Shown here: one piece after another, positions 55,056-63,474 of the stretch
How positions within the stretch are numbered: position 1 is the stretch's first letter
How the letters are laid out: the number at the start of each line of letters is the position of its first letter
Source of the DNA: Lachnospiraceae bacterium G11
GTDB taxonomy: Bacteria; Bacillota; Clostridia; Lachnospirales; Lachnospiraceae
DNA: 64,000 nucleotides
Assembly (NCBI GenBank): GCA_900103495.1
Contig: FMWZ01000013.1
Span: 1 to 64,000, forward strand
Direction: 5' to 3'
Program-made: the position numbers and the translations under genes
Notes under the pieces: generated by a model
What the model saw: only the letters and a program-made list of their open reading frames with translations
Told to the model about the DNA's origin: nothing
Databases searched by the model: none

Positions 55056-56084
55056 ATGAAACTAAGCATAATAGTTCCTGTGTACAACATGGCAGCAAAT
55101 GGGAAACTGGAATTCTGTATTCGTTCCCTGGCTAACCAGACAATTGATGGTTATGAAATAATAGCAGTTAATGACGCCTCTACGGATAATTCCTTAGAGG
55201 TGTTGTTTGCGTTAAAAGAAGAGATTGGTGATAAGCTGAAAGTCATCTCTTACGAGGAGAATCTTCGTCAGGGTGGAGCCAAAAATGTTGGAATTAAGGC
55301 CTCTAATGCTGAATGGATTGCCATCTGTGACAGCGATGATTGGGTGGCTCCTGACATGTATGAGAAACTGTTTGAAAAGCAGGAAGAAACAGGCGCCGAT
55401 GTTGTAGCCTGTGATTATTGCCTTGTGCATGAGCATACCTTTGAAAAAGGACCTGTAGCAAAGAACAACACTTCGGATCAGGCTGGAGTATTGGATGACG
55501 AGAAGCACAAGAAACTTCTTTTGGATTCCGGCAGCATGGTTCTTAAAATCTGGAAGAGAGCCATGGTTGTGGATAATGACCTTTGGTATCCCGAGAAGAT
55601 GTTCTTTGAAGACAATGCCATGGGACCTTTATGGTTGTTGTATTGCAAGCATTTCGAGAAACTGGATGAGACCTTATATTACTATTATCAGCACGATACT
55701 TCCACAGTTCATGAGACCACTACTTCAAAACTTCATGACAGGATGAAGGCAATGGAAATACTTATGGATGAGGCCAGAGAACGAGGCCTTTATGGGAAGT
55801 ATAAGGCTGAATTTGATTATAAATTTGCCGAAGCATTCTTTATTACAACACTGTTTTCGCTTATGCAGAGTAAGAATTTAAAGGGCGAAAGAAGAGCTGT
55901 TATAGAGGAATTAAAAGCGGGAGTTAATAAATATGTTCCCGACTTTAGAGATAATGAATATTATAAGAGCAGAATGGGCGCTGAAGAGAAGAAGTTAATT
56001 GACATGGTAATGGCTTCTACTGGGAGTTTCATGCTTTATTATGATGCATTGCATCTGTATCGTAAGGTGCGATATGGAAGGTAG
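55056..56084 (+). CDS. GT2-family glycosyltransferase
   Basis: This 342-aa GT-A enzyme has LSIIVPVYNMAANGKLEFC, AVNDASTDNSLE (about residue 38), GGAKNVGIKASN and the DxD in ICDSDDWVAPDMYE (about 89). The second half has VVDNDLWYPEKMFFEDNAMGPL, which provides the acidic catalytic position. There is a 2-bp gap to the preceding gene. The unusual Asn-Gly insertion after VYNMAA may lengthen the first loop. Typical capsule-type GT2; substrate unknown. Confidence 0.9.
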   Translation: MKLSIIVPVYNMAANGKLEFCIRSLANQTIDGYEIIAVNDASTDNSLEVLFALKEEIGDKLKVISYEENLRQGGAKNVGIKASNAEWIAICDSDDWVAPDMYEKLFEKQEETGADVVACDYCLVHEHTFEKGPVAKNNTSDQAGVLDDEKHKKLLLDSGSMVLKIWKRAMVVDNDLWYPEKMFFEDNAMGPLWLLYCKHFEKLDETLYYYYQHDTSTVHETTTSKLHDRMKAMEILMDEARERGLYGKYKAEFDYKFAEAFFITTLFSLMQSKNLKGERRAVIEELKAGVNKYVPDFRDNEYYKSRMGAEEKKLIDMVMASTGSFMLYYDALHLYRKVRYGR

Positions 56085-56085
56085 A

Positions 56086-57279
56086 ATGAGTAAAGAAACA
56101 AGAGACAATTTCATATGGACTATCCTTATAATTGCGGTAGCAGTATATGGAGTCGCATGTTTTTGCCTTCACCTTAATCAGATAGTTAAGGTTGACGGTT
56201 TATATTTTGAATCCGATTTGCCTGCACATATAAGTATGGCGCTTGAAGATGACTGGTTCTATTCATTGATGGGGCTCTTGATTAAAGTGTTCTATGCCAC
56301 AGGTGCAGGGGCTTATTTGACAGCAGGTTTCATTGCTATATGCGAGGTTGGAGCAGTATTTGCTACCCTTCTTTTGGTTAATGAACTGACAGATAAGTAT
56401 TACACCAAGAGCATGGGTCTTATGTTTGCACTTATGGCAAACCTTATTATGCCTTTTTATGTGGAATTTGCAGGAAAGCAAAGGTATATCGGATACCAGT
56501 CTGCAAGCGTATGGCACAACTCAACCTATACTCTTGTAAAACTTCTTGGGATATTAACCCTTTGGTATTTTCTAAAACTAAGAGATAAGTATTTAGACGG
56601 GCTTAAAGTGTCTGAGTGGCTTATCTTTGCGGGACTATTAATTCTTTGCAATGCAGCTAAGCCCAGTTTTTGCTTTGTGTTTGACTTTGCCATGCTGGTT
56701 ATTCTTATATATGACCTTTGCAAGAAAGACGAAAGAGAGCGACTTGATAGATTTAAAAAGATTATCATCTTTGGATGCAGTGTACTGCCTTCCCTTGTCG
56801 TTATATGGTGGCAGAATAACGTGCTTTTCGGACAGGAAACCGGAAACGGAATAACCATTAATCCCGGATATGCACTGGCCATGAGAGGAGATCATCCCAA
56901 GGTTACATTTATTCTTTCTATTGCGTTCCCTCTTTTTATCCTTGTATGGAACTTCGGAGACTTAAAGTGGGATAAGCGATTGAGATTCATGTGGCTTATG
57001 TGGATATTTAGTTTCCTTGAGGTATTCCTGCTTGCAGAAGAAGGAGCAAGAGCTTTAGATTCCAACTTCTTCTGGGGATACTCCATCGGTATCTTCTTTG
57101 TTAATCTCATCAGCATGATTAAGCTTATTGAGAACATGAAGAGAAAAGAAGGGATATATGAAAGCAGCATTTTAAGAGCCGTTATAACTTCATGTGGAAC
57201 GTTAATCCTTGCTTACCAGGTATATTGCGGAATTTATTTCTTTATAAATTTGGTGATGGGTGTCACCTATTGGATGTAA
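56086..57279 (+). CDS. GT-C-like polytopic membrane protein
   Basis: This 397-aa protein has about 10 hydrophobic segments. The first extracellular loop reads KVDGLYFESDLPAHISMALED; acidic residues there recall GT-C catalytic loops such as those of ArnT or Pmt. QRYIGYQSASVWHNSTY follows. I chose ATG 56086, with GGAAGG upstream and a 1-bp gap from the previous stop, instead of the frame opening at 56041. It is one of two unrelated-looking membrane proteins in tandem after an ArnC-like enzyme. A lipid-linked sugar transfer role is inferred; the family is not recognised. Confidence 0.65.
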   Translation: MSKETRDNFIWTILIIAVAVYGVACFCLHLNQIVKVDGLYFESDLPAHISMALEDDWFYSLMGLLIKVFYATGAGAYLTAGFIAICEVGAVFATLLLVNELTDKYYTKSMGLMFALMANLIMPFYVEFAGKQRYIGYQSASVWHNSTYTLVKLLGILTLWYFLKLRDKYLDGLKVSEWLIFAGLLILCNAAKPSFCFVFDFAMLVILIYDLCKKDERERLDRFKKIIIFGCSVLPSLVVIWWQNNVLFGQETGNGITINPGYALAMRGDHPKVTFILSIAFPLFILVWNFGDLKWDKRLRFMWLMWIFSFLEVFLLAEEGARALDSNFFWGYSIGIFFVNLISMIKLIENMKRKEGIYESSILRAVITSCGTLILAYQVYCGIYFFINLVMGVTYWM

Positions 57280-57282
57280 TTC

Positions 57283-58452
57283 ATGAACTTGAAAACAACA
57301 GTCAAAACTACAGCTAAATATCTGTTTTATATTCTCACAGCAGTCCAAGTAATCCTTGGACTCATTTGGGTTATAAACAACTTTACTCACGTATATATGT
57401 GGCCTGAGACTGTGGAGTATCTTGATATATCGAAGAACTTTGTAATTGATGAATATACGGGACTGTTTTACCCGATTCTTGTAAAGTTTCTGTATTATAT
57501 TCCTTTGTATATTCTTCAGTTTCTTATGGCGGTAGTATCGGCCTATTTACTTCTTCGTAAGGGCATTAAACTTGAGAGAATCAACGCAATCTTTGGATGT
57601 GCATATATAGTTTCATTTCCGGTACTGCTTCAGTTCCATTTTTCCATTAGACCTGAGTCATTACGGTTGTCAGTGGTTCTTTTGGCCATAACCTTCTTGA
57701 CTTACAAGAAGAGAAGCATAAAAAGATACATTATTGTTGCACTTTTATTTGCCGTATTAATCGTAAGTTCAAAGGCCTTTCAAGAGCCGGGATCTAGAGG
57801 CAGAATCCAGAGGACCTTTTGGTCGCAGGCCTTTATGCGTGTATGTACCGAGTACTATTCTCAGTCATTCGTGGCATGGGATGACAGGACTCTCGATACA
57901 TATGAGATAGAAGAAGCACTGGAAATTATTAAAAAAACCGACAACATGATGTACGAGATTGGTCCAACAATGGATACCAAATGGGGATTTGAGGCAGCCA
58001 ACGAAAGCTACAAGTTTATGACCAAGAAGTGCTTTAGCATGCGCACCAAAGATGTCTGCTTGAATATTGGCTCGGACTTGGGACAAAGCATTATTCTTCC
58101 CTTCGGATTCCTGACAGAACTTAATGGAAATGCCAGGGCTCAGACCGGAAGAAACTACGAAGCGTTTGTGAGCCGGAGAGGAAGCCTTGACGGATTCTAT
58201 TGGTACTATGGAGTTTGGAGCTTGGTTGCTATTCTTGTGGCAGGAATTATAGTTGCGCTTATTGATGCTAAGAACTTTAAGTTTAAGAATCCTTCATTTG
58301 AATTATTAGCTGCGGAGGTTATACAGTGGTTATATAAGACATTAACCACCGGTGACGCTATAGATTACAGCAAGTATTTAGTTGTTGTTGTTGGATGGAT
58401 AGTATTATCAATACACGTTTTAGATATGGGGACTAATTCAAACAATGAATAA
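57283..58452 (+). CDS. Polytopic membrane protein, possibly GT-C-like
   Basis: This 389-aa protein has about eight hydrophobic segments with one long extracellular stretch in residues 165-280 (RTFWSQAFMRVCTEYYSQSF and DTYEIEEALEIIKKTDNM). The first loop has HVYMWPETVEYLDISKNF and YTGLFYPILVKFLYYIP, again with acidic residues close to the first helix. No family is recognised. It follows the other membrane protein by 3 bp, and its end overlaps the next GT4 by 8 bp, so the two membrane proteins may form a complex or act in sequence. Confidence 0.6.
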   Translation: MNLKTTVKTTAKYLFYILTAVQVILGLIWVINNFTHVYMWPETVEYLDISKNFVIDEYTGLFYPILVKFLYYIPLYILQFLMAVVSAYLLLRKGIKLERINAIFGCAYIVSFPVLLQFHFSIRPESLRLSVVLLAITFLTYKKRSIKRYIIVALLFAVLIVSSKAFQEPGSRGRIQRTFWSQAFMRVCTEYYSQSFVAWDDRTLDTYEIEEALEIIKKTDNMMYEIGPTMDTKWGFEAANESYKFMTKKCFSMRTKDVCLNIGSDLGQSIILPFGFLTELNGNARAQTGRNYEAFVSRRGSLDGFYWYYGVWSLVAILVAGIIVALIDAKNFKFKNPSFELLAAEVIQWLYKTLTTGDAIDYSKYLVVVVGWIVLSIHVLDMGTNSNNE

Positions 58453-59638
58453 GAAAAACATAATGCTGATGGTACCGATGCTGCATCAGGGCGGATTCGA
58501 AAGGGTCTGTATACAGACGGCAAGGTTACTTGAGAATGACTACAACATACATATATTGATATTTAGTTCCAAGAACATTAACTATGATGTTTCAGGACTT
58601 AATGTGGTTGATATAAACGTTCCTTCAAAGAAAGGAATCGTTAACAAGGTAATTAATGTCCTTAAAAGGGTAAATAAGGCAAAGAAGGTCAAGAAAGACC
58701 TTGAAATAGATATTTCATATAGTTTTGGAAGTTCAGCCAACTATGTTAATGTCCTTTCAAAAGGAAAAGAGAAGGTGATTACAGGTCTCAGATGTCAGAC
58801 TGACATGGAAGAGCCTCAGGAAGTAAGGCTTTTCTGTAGGAGATCAGATAAAGTAATATCCTGTTCAAAAGAGATAGTCAGACAGCTTTCAAGAGACTTT
58901 AAATACGACAGAAGCGTATGTGTCTATAATCCCTTGGATATTACTTCTGTTAGAGAGAAGGGGAAAGAGCCTATTGAAGGATTTCCTTTTGATCCTTCAA
59001 CAGACAAGATTATTTCCTGCATGGCTAGAAATGATTATATTAAAGGGATTTGGCACCTTGTAAAAGCTTTCTCATTGGTGGCGAAGGAACATCCTGAAGC
59101 AAGACTTGTCGTAGTTGGCGCAGGGAACTGGGATGATTACTATAAACTGGCGGATGAACTTGGAATAATAGATAAGGTTTATTTCCCCGGAGTTCAGAAG
59201 AACCCATTCCCTTACGTTGAAAAGTCATACATGTATGTGCTTAGTTCCAATCATGAAGGTTTCCCCAATGCACTTCTTGAAGCCCTGGCCCTTGCTAAGC
59301 CCGCGGTGGCGGCTGATTGTAAGACCGGTCCCAGAGAAATCCTTCTTTCGCCAGAACAATACGAAGAAGTTGTTAAGGAGAGCCCAAATGGTGAAAGCAT
59401 TTCGGATACCATAGAGGGAGAATATGGAATTCTGGTGCCCGATATGGGAGAAATTGTTAATTTGAACCCGGAAGAAATAGGTGAAGAGGAAGTTAATCTT
59501 TCAAAAGCAATTATGAAGATGCTTGCGGATTCGGATATATATAATCGTTATTCAGGCAAAGCTTCGGAGAGAGCTTTGAATTACTCTCCGGATGCCTATC
59601 GAGAGAATCTTTGCAAAGAATTAAACGATATGGATTAA
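58445..59638 (+). CDS. GT4-family glycosyltransferase
   Basis: This 397-aa GT-B enzyme begins IMLMVPMLHQGGFERVCIQTARLL, with ISYSFGSSANYVNVLS in the first domain. The donor domain has IISCMARNDYIKGIWHLVKAF, VVGAGNWDDYYKLADELG and YVLSSNHEGFPNALLEALALAKP. A charged insertion of about 50 residues (positions 300-350, with EEIGEEEVN) separates the donor site from the last helix, as in some other Firmicutes GT4 proteins. It overlaps the preceding gene by 8 bp. Substrate unknown. Confidence 0.88.
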   Translation: MNKKNIMLMVPMLHQGGFERVCIQTARLLENDYNIHILIFSSKNINYDVSGLNVVDINVPSKKGIVNKVINVLKRVNKAKKVKKDLEIDISYSFGSSANYVNVLSKGKEKVITGLRCQTDMEEPQEVRLFCRRSDKVISCSKEIVRQLSRDFKYDRSVCVYNPLDITSVREKGKEPIEGFPFDPSTDKIISCMARNDYIKGIWHLVKAFSLVAKEHPEARLVVVGAGNWDDYYKLADELGIIDKVYFPGVQKNPFPYVEKSYMYVLSSNHEGFPNALLEALALAKPAVAADCKTGPREILLSPEQYEEVVKESPNGESISDTIEGEYGILVPDMGEIVNLNPEEIGEEEVNLSKAIMKMLADSDIYNRYSGKASERALNYSPDAYRENLCKELNDMD

Positions 59639-59650
59639 GGGAGATACTGT

Positions 59651-60580
59651 ATGCATTACAAGGTAGTGGTTTTTGGAGTAAAGGACACATCGGAAAACAT
59701 TGTGGATTATATCCAGAATACATTATGCCCCGTGGATTTAGTTGTTACTGTGGCTAACAAAGTTACTCAGAACAACGACATTTCCGGATTCAAGGGTTTA
59801 TCGTTTCTGACAGAGAAATACGGAATGCCGGTATTTGAGTCAGAGACATATGGATTAAAGGACGAAAGAACGGTTAAGTTCTTCGCCGATAATACCTTTG
59901 ACATCGGAATTGTTATGGGATGGCAGAGATTAATCCCTAAGCATGTTTTGGATTCATTTAAGTTTGGAATCTTCGGTTTTCACGGTAACTGCGGTTATCT
60001 CCCTTTTGGAAGAGGGCGCTCACCGCTTAACTGGTCCATGATTCTTGGAGATACAAGATTTAACTTGAATCTCTTTAAGTATGACGAGAAAGCTGACAGC
60101 CCCAATATTTTTGCCACAGAAATGTTCTCTATCAACGAGCATGATGATATTCGAACAGCTCAGTATAAAAATATGATATCTTCCAAGAGATTAATAGCCA
60201 AACTAATTAAGGAGTATCAGAAAGGACAGGTTAATATCAAAACTGATTCCAAAGATTTCGATTCTTGGTATGAAAAGAGAACTCCTGCAGATGGCAAGAT
60301 TGATTGGAAAGATAGGACGAGAAACATTTATAATTTGATTCGTGGTGTTGCAGCTCCTTTCCCAGGCGCATGGTGTTACCTTAATGGAAATGAGGAAAGC
60401 AAGGTGTTAGTATGGGAGGCAAAGCCATTTGATGAAATGATGGACTTCTCAATGTATGCACCGGGAGAAGTGATTGATATTTTTGATGGAAAACCTATTA
60501 TAAGAACAGTGGACGGATCAATTCTCATTCACAGATATGAATCAGAAAGTATGATTGAAAAGGGAGATATATTATCTTAG
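59651..60580 (+). CDS. Sugar N-formyltransferase-like protein
   Basis: This 309-aa protein has the formyltransferase fold that uses N10-formyltetrahydrofolate. GFHGNCGYLPFGRGRSPLNW (about residues 110-129) and KADSPNIFATE (about 151) match the HxSLLPxxRG and the catalytic Asp region of ArnA, FdtF and VioF. The catalytic Asn two residues before the His in ArnA is Gly here (FGFH). The C-terminal part (ADGKIDWKDRTRNIYNLIRGVAAPFPGAW) is the usual formyltransferase C-terminal domain. It would formylate a 4-amino sugar such as the WecE product. A GGGAG site precedes the ATG. Confidence 0.82.
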   Translation: MHYKVVVFGVKDTSENIVDYIQNTLCPVDLVVTVANKVTQNNDISGFKGLSFLTEKYGMPVFESETYGLKDERTVKFFADNTFDIGIVMGWQRLIPKHVLDSFKFGIFGFHGNCGYLPFGRGRSPLNWSMILGDTRFNLNLFKYDEKADSPNIFATEMFSINEHDDIRTAQYKNMISSKRLIAKLIKEYQKGQVNIKTDSKDFDSWYEKRTPADGKIDWKDRTRNIYNLIRGVAAPFPGAWCYLNGNEESKVLVWEAKPFDEMMDFSMYAPGEVIDIFDGKPIIRTVDGSILIHRYESESMIEKGDILS

Positions 60581-60595
60581 TTAAGGAGTAAAAAT

Positions 60596-61375
60596 ATGTT
60601 TTCTTATGATGATTACAAAAAAATAGTAGAAGCGGTGAAAGCAACAGGACTTGCCTGCGATTACAAGAAAGCAATTGGGCGAGACAAGTTTGTTATTATG
60701 CGTCACGATGTGGAATACAGTGTTGACAGAGCATACAAGCTTTCTAAAGTTGAGGAGCGCTTGGACTTTGTTTCCACATACTTCTTCCAGTGGACCAACA
60801 ACTCATACAACCTTTTATCCAAGAGAAATATGGATATGATTAAGGACATGCATGAAAGAGGTCAGCACATAGGCCTTCATTTTGCTTTAAACGGGATGAC
60901 AGATATGAATCAGATTCGCGAAAGAATCAAGATGGAAATGAGAATTTTATCTGAGATGTTTGGATTTGAAATCGATACATTCTCAATTCATCGTCCCTCA
61001 AAGGATGTGCTTCGTGAGAACATAAAGCTCCCCGGAATTTATAACGCATATCAGGATGAATTCTTTACATTTGGTGAGGATATCGATGAGAATACGCCGG
61101 TTGATGTAAAATACTTCTCCGATGCCAACCATATATGGAGATACGGCTATCCCAGCGCGGAAAGCTTTAAGGGCCATGACAAGATTCAGATTCTTGTACA
61201 TCCTTTTGGTTGGACCGAAGAAGGTTACGATAATTTCAACAATTACAAGACCTTGGTCAATGAAAAAGAGACCGAGCTCATTGACAGCATAGATAGAGAG
61301 TGTAAGGACTTCGGCGAGTACAGAATCTTCTTTATGAAGAATGCTGTATTTACCCCTAACGACCTTTCGAAATGA
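60596..61375 (+). CDS. Polysaccharide deacetylase-like protein (ArnD-type candidate)
   Basis: This 259-aa NodB-like enzyme has VIMRHDVEYSVDRA (metal Asp, about residue 37) and GQHIGLHFALN (HxxxH, about 97). DTFSIHRPSKDV is the third conserved segment, followed by LVHPFGW. There is no signal peptide. It follows the formyltransferase by 15 bp with AAGGAG before its ATG. In the Arn pathway a similar-fold enzyme (ArnD) deformylates the lipid-linked amino sugar, so this is a candidate deformylase, though sugar deacetylation is equally possible. The last 20 bp overlap the opposing GT4. Confidence 0.8.
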   Translation: MFSYDDYKKIVEAVKATGLACDYKKAIGRDKFVIMRHDVEYSVDRAYKLSKVEERLDFVSTYFFQWTNNSYNLLSKRNMDMIKDMHERGQHIGLHFALNGMTDMNQIRERIKMEMRILSEMFGFEIDTFSIHRPSKDVLRENIKLPGIYNAYQDEFFTFGEDIDENTPVDVKYFSDANHIWRYGYPSAESFKGHDKIQILVHPFGWTEEGYDNFNNYKTLVNEKETELIDSIDRECKDFGEYRIFFMKNAVFTPNDLSK

Positions 61376-62468
61376 TTTCGGAGATATATTCCTTCCATTG
61401 AGTGGATATTGCTTCGGGATTGGCGATTTCGGATATCTTGCGAGCTTCTCGTCCCAGGGATAAGGCATAATCTCTGTTTTCTATTAATTTAAGAAGGCCC
61501 TGAACAAGTGCATCTTCGTCCTTGATAGGAATCAGAAGACCATTTTTCCCGTCTTCGATTACTGTGGCAGGACCGCCGCAGGGACAATCTGTAGCAACGC
61601 AGGGAAGCCCCAGTGCCATGGCCTCAAGAAGCGAATTGGGTAAGCCTTCGTGGTCCGAGGTAAAGGCATAGACCATACCCTTGGATAATTCATTTTCAAG
61701 GTTATCGCTTGGGCCCATAAGGAATATGCAGTCTTCAGCATGATTATCTTTGATAATATCTTCAAGGATTTCCTTGGTTCCATCACCTGAATCATCACCA
61801 TAGATTCGAAGAACGTAATCAGGATGAATCTCGTGAACTCGAAGGAAAGCACGAAGCAGCATGGGCTGATTCTTGAAATCAACAAGCCTTGCATGGTGAA
61901 CAACACTTTTCTCCTTCAATGCCTCATCTACCTCGGGAACATTCAGGTACTTTGCATTAATGGGGTTAAGTATAATTCGAGAGTTATCCTGCAATAATGG
62001 CTTAAAGAAAGCGCGCTGATCCACGGTCTGAAATACGCAAGCTGTAGCGTGAGGAAAAAGGGTTTTAATCCAAAACTTATTAATTAAGTCCGAATCACCG
62101 GTCATAGGGTTATTTCGAATGGATATTATGACGGGGACATTTGTTTTACGAGCCGCCATTATTGCCCTGTAGTTGGCTTTCCTTGCAAAGGAAAGGAGAA
62201 CATCAGGTTTTTCACTTTCAAGGAACTCTTTTAGATATTTTATTCTTAGAAAGTATTTGGAAAGACGCCCCTTGCTCTGATCAGAATCCTTAAGGCCGAC
62301 ATGTATTCTTTTGACACGAGAATCAAGGGAAAATTCATTTTGTTCTTGCCACTCGGTTGTAACAAAAACAGTTTCCCCTTCTGATGCCAATTGATTTGCT
62401 AAAGATGAAACTACTCTTTCGGCTCCGCCTTGAGCCAAAGTATTTAGATGAAAAGCTATTTTACTCAT
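61356..62468 (-). CDS. GT4-family glycosyltransferase, leaderless start
   Basis: This 370-aa GT-B enzyme has IAFHLNTLAQGGAERVVSSLA, LLSFARKANYRAIMAARKT and IRNNPMTGD in the acceptor domain. The donor domain has LVDFKNQPMLLRAFLRV, RIYGDDSGDG and AFTSDHEGLPNSLLEAMALGLP, with ATDCPCGGPATVI. The enzyme is complete. The ATG lies six bases after a -10 TATTTT and has no ribosome site, so a leaderless mRNA is predicted. It is a single-gene minus-strand unit facing the 49.5-61.4 kb operon. Confidence 0.89.
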   Translation of the reverse strand: MSKIAFHLNTLAQGGAERVVSSLANQLASEGETVFVTTEWQEQNEFSLDSRVKRIHVGLKDSDQSKGRLSKYFLRIKYLKEFLESEKPDVLLSFARKANYRAIMAARKTNVPVIISIRNNPMTGDSDLINKFWIKTLFPHATACVFQTVDQRAFFKPLLQDNSRIILNPINAKYLNVPEVDEALKEKSVVHHARLVDFKNQPMLLRAFLRVHEIHPDYVLRIYGDDSGDGTKEILEDIIKDNHAEDCIFLMGPSDNLENELSKGMVYAFTSDHEGLPNSLLEAMALGLPCVATDCPCGGPATVIEDGKNGLLIPIKDEDALVQGLLKLIENRDYALSLGREARKISEIANPEAISTQWKEYISEIISKGR

Positions 62469-62474
62469 GCGTAT

Positions 62475-62503
62475 AAAATATCATAATAAAGTCGGCATAT
62501 CAA
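62475..62503 (-). promoter_or_regulatory. Promoter of the leaderless GT4 gene
   Basis: On the minus strand TTGATA (62503-62498), a 17-bp spacer and TATTTT (62480-62475) with a TG at the extended -10 position. Six bases separate the -10 from the ATG. Confidence 0.6.
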
Positions 62504-62534
62504 CTATACAAGTACCATTGGAGATAATAAATCG

Positions 62535-63449
62535 ATGAAGTTAACTAATTTGAAAGCCTTTATTGCAGATTCCAAAGCCAGGTTTTCGATTCTGAGCTCC
62601 AGAGGCTTCCTGAATCGAATGAGTGATGAGACATATCTAAAAAAATGTTTTGAACTATATTTGGGAAAACCTTTAAACCTTGATAACCCAACAACATATA
62701 ACGAGAAAATACAATGGCTAAAGCTTCACGACAGAAGAAATATTTACACTACAATGGCTGACAAATATGAGGCTAAACGTTATGTGGCGGAGAGAATAGG
62801 AGAGGAGTACATAATCCCTACATTAGGCGTTTGGAATAAGTTTGACGAAATAGATTTTGAAAACCTTCCGGATCAATTTGTACTCAAATGTACACATGAC
62901 AGCGGTGGGCTTGTAATAGTGACCGACAAGGCCAAGATGAATGTAAAAGAAGCGAGAAATAAAATTAACAAGAGCCTTAGAAGAAACTATTATTATCGCG
63001 GCAGGGAATGGCAGTATAAGAACATATCTCCAAGAATTATAGCTGAAAAATATATAGCCAATGCAGATGGAACACATCCTCAGGACTATAAGTTTTTCTG
63101 CTTTAATGGTGTTGCAAAGATTATGTATATTGTTTCTGATCGATATGCTAATCATGAAATGACTTACGACTTTTATGATATGAACTTTGAAAAACTGCCC
63201 TTCAGATCTATTCACCCGAACTCAAATATTGAGATTGATAAACCTTTAAATTTTGAGAAGATGCGTGAATTAGCCGAGAAATTGTCGGCAGGATTTCCCC
63301 ATATCAGAGTAGATTTTTATGATATTAATGGAAGGATATATTTTGGCGAATTGACGCTTGCTCACGGAAGCGGATTTGAGTATTTTGAGCCTTATGAATG
63401 GGATAAAAAACTCGGAGACTGGCTGGAGCTCCCTAAATTGAAGCAGTAG
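62535..63449 (+). CDS. TupA-like ATP-grasp protein
   Basis: This 304-aa protein matches the TupA-like ATP-grasp group, often annotated as a glycosyltransferase in capsule loci. It has YNEKIQWLKLHDRRN, MADKYEAKRYVAERIG, FVLKCTHDSGGLVIVTDK (ATP-binding Lys, about residue 118), ISPRIIAEKYIANADG, DYKFFCFNG and FPHIRVDFYDINGRIYFGELTLAHGSG with the metal-binding Asp and Glu. TupA was described in teichuronopeptide synthesis, where it may attach amino acids to glycan. GGAG lies 12 bases before the ATG, and it is divergent from the GT4. Confidence 0.85.
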   Translation: MKLTNLKAFIADSKARFSILSSRGFLNRMSDETYLKKCFELYLGKPLNLDNPTTYNEKIQWLKLHDRRNIYTTMADKYEAKRYVAERIGEEYIIPTLGVWNKFDEIDFENLPDQFVLKCTHDSGGLVIVTDKAKMNVKEARNKINKSLRRNYYYRGREWQYKNISPRIIAEKYIANADGTHPQDYKFFCFNGVAKIMYIVSDRYANHEMTYDFYDMNFEKLPFRSIHPNSNIEIDKPLNFEKMRELAEKLSAGFPHIRVDFYDINGRIYFGELTLAHGSGFEYFEPYEWDKKLGDWLELPKLKQ

Positions 63450-63466
63450 CCAATCTATGATAAAAT
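63438..63466 (+). promoter_or_regulatory. Promoter of the terminal gene (leaderless)
   Basis: TTGAAG (63438-63443), a 17-bp spacer and TAAAAT (63461-63466), with TGa giving an extended -10. It starts in the last codons of the TupA-like gene. Eight bases separate the -10 from the ATG at 63475. Confidence 0.55.
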
Positions 63467-63474
63467 AAAGTGTT

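Noticed and set aside
61368-61384. Palindrome CGAAAT-G-ATTTCG at the convergent gene ends as a terminator
   Set aside because: The arms leave only one loop base and no T tract follows; it lies in overlapping coding sequence.
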